A stretch of DNA of 33,458 bases, from IMG/VR virus record IMGVR_UViG_3300020442_003769, positions 1 through 33,458 of that record; one strand, 5' to 3'. This DNA is from a virus. The position numbers and the translations under genes are program-made. Under the pieces are notes generated by a model. The model saw only the letters and a list, made by a program, of their open reading frames with translations, was not told the origin of the DNA and searched no databases. Below, piece after piece: positions 33,311-33,458 of the stretch (positions are counted from its first letter, which is position 1; each line of letters begins with the position of its first letter).

Positions 33311-33318
33311 TATTTATA
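33311..33318 (-). promoter_or_regulatory. T4-type late promoter TATAAATA
   Basis: A perfect element on the minus strand in the 34-base gap upstream of gp25, 22 bases before its ATG at 33289. It fits the start of the wedge-gene transcript. Confidence 0.78.
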
Positions 33319-33323
33319 TGTTA

Positions 33324-33458
33324 TCACGCAAGGATTTCCAGAAGTTCGCCGTTTGTTTGCACATTACCATTAAACGTCGTCGATAATTCTTTTTTATATC
33401 TTGTAGTAAAATCTTCTGGCATTTCTGGCATCACTAAAATAACGTGACATTCTAAATG
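33324..33458 (-). CDS. C-terminal end of an unidentified upstream gene
   Basis: The last 44 codons and a TGA stop (33326-33324) of a gene that begins outside the window. The readable end starts HLECHVILVMPEMPEDF, continues with RYKKELSTTFNGNV and closes ELLEILA. Open frame, spacing to gp25 and lack of a competing frame support coding. Too little is present to assign a family. Confidence 0.5.
   Translation of the reverse strand, partial: HLECHVILVMPEMPEDFTTRYKKELSTTFNGNVQTNGELLEILA

Noticed and set aside
1-33458. tRNA genes, CRISPR arrays, insertion sequences and integrase or attachment sites
   Set aside because: Coding genes fill the window with gaps of at most about 50 bases, and no such structure was seen on either strand.

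Overview
The window is a dense late structural segment of a marine-type T4-like myovirus. All 25 genes that I support lie on the minus strand, so transcription runs from right to left. They are packed with gaps of 0-50 bases or short overlaps, and the DNA is AT-rich by eye. The T4-like identity rests on recognisable baseplate wedge proteins: gp25 (32846-33289), gp6 (30937-32844), a probable gp7/tail-protein-I-like wedge protein (29926-30936) and gp8 (23877-25253). A giant baseplate protein of the type seen in marine T4-like phages sits at 18630-23867. Four perfect T4 late-promoter elements (TATAAATA), each 21-27 bases upstream of a start codon, support late expression. The host cannot be read from the sequence. 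An open-ocean bacterial host such as a cyanobacterium or SAR11 is an inference from the style of the fibre modules only.

Layout in order of transcription. (1) 33458-29926: the tail of an unidentified gene, then the gp25, gp6 and gp7/I-like wedge genes. (2) 29916-25264: three accessory virion genes placed between wedge genes. They are a fibre-like protein with a C-terminal cupredoxin-like domain, a subtilisin-family (S8) protease with an apparently complete catalytic set, and a beta-repeat fibre protein. (3) 25253-18630: gp8 and the 1745-residue baseplate protein. (4) 18630-16083: four small to medium genes of unknown role, including a long repetitive coiled coil. (5) 16108-13962: a tightly overlapping trio of glycosyltransferase-like, SAM-methyltransferase-like and glycosyltransferase-like genes. 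(6) 13946-5329: fibre/spike genes, including a 1117-residue protein with about 18 copies of a short beta motif and a 1399-residue spike with eight N-terminal modules and a predicted beta-helix. (7) 5326-1890: two proteins with about 10% cysteine flanking a cysteine-poor gene. (8) 1839-1: a GT9-like glycosyltransferase and the N-terminal half of a NodU-type carbamoyltransferase.

How it may work together: the wedge genes build the baseplate, and the long fibre, spike and cysteine-rich proteins would form host-contact structures. The five sugar-, methyl- and carbamoyl-transfer genes are interleaved with the adhesin genes. This suggests a late glycan-modification function acting on the virion's own fibres or on the host surface. 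The most unusual items are the cysteine-rich adhesin-like pair, the tail-cluster protease, the cupredoxin-like fibre tip with a degenerate relative in the spike, and a strong Asp-Ser dipeptide bias in several virion proteins. No tRNA, CRISPR array, insertion sequence or non-coding stretch over 300 bases was seen.
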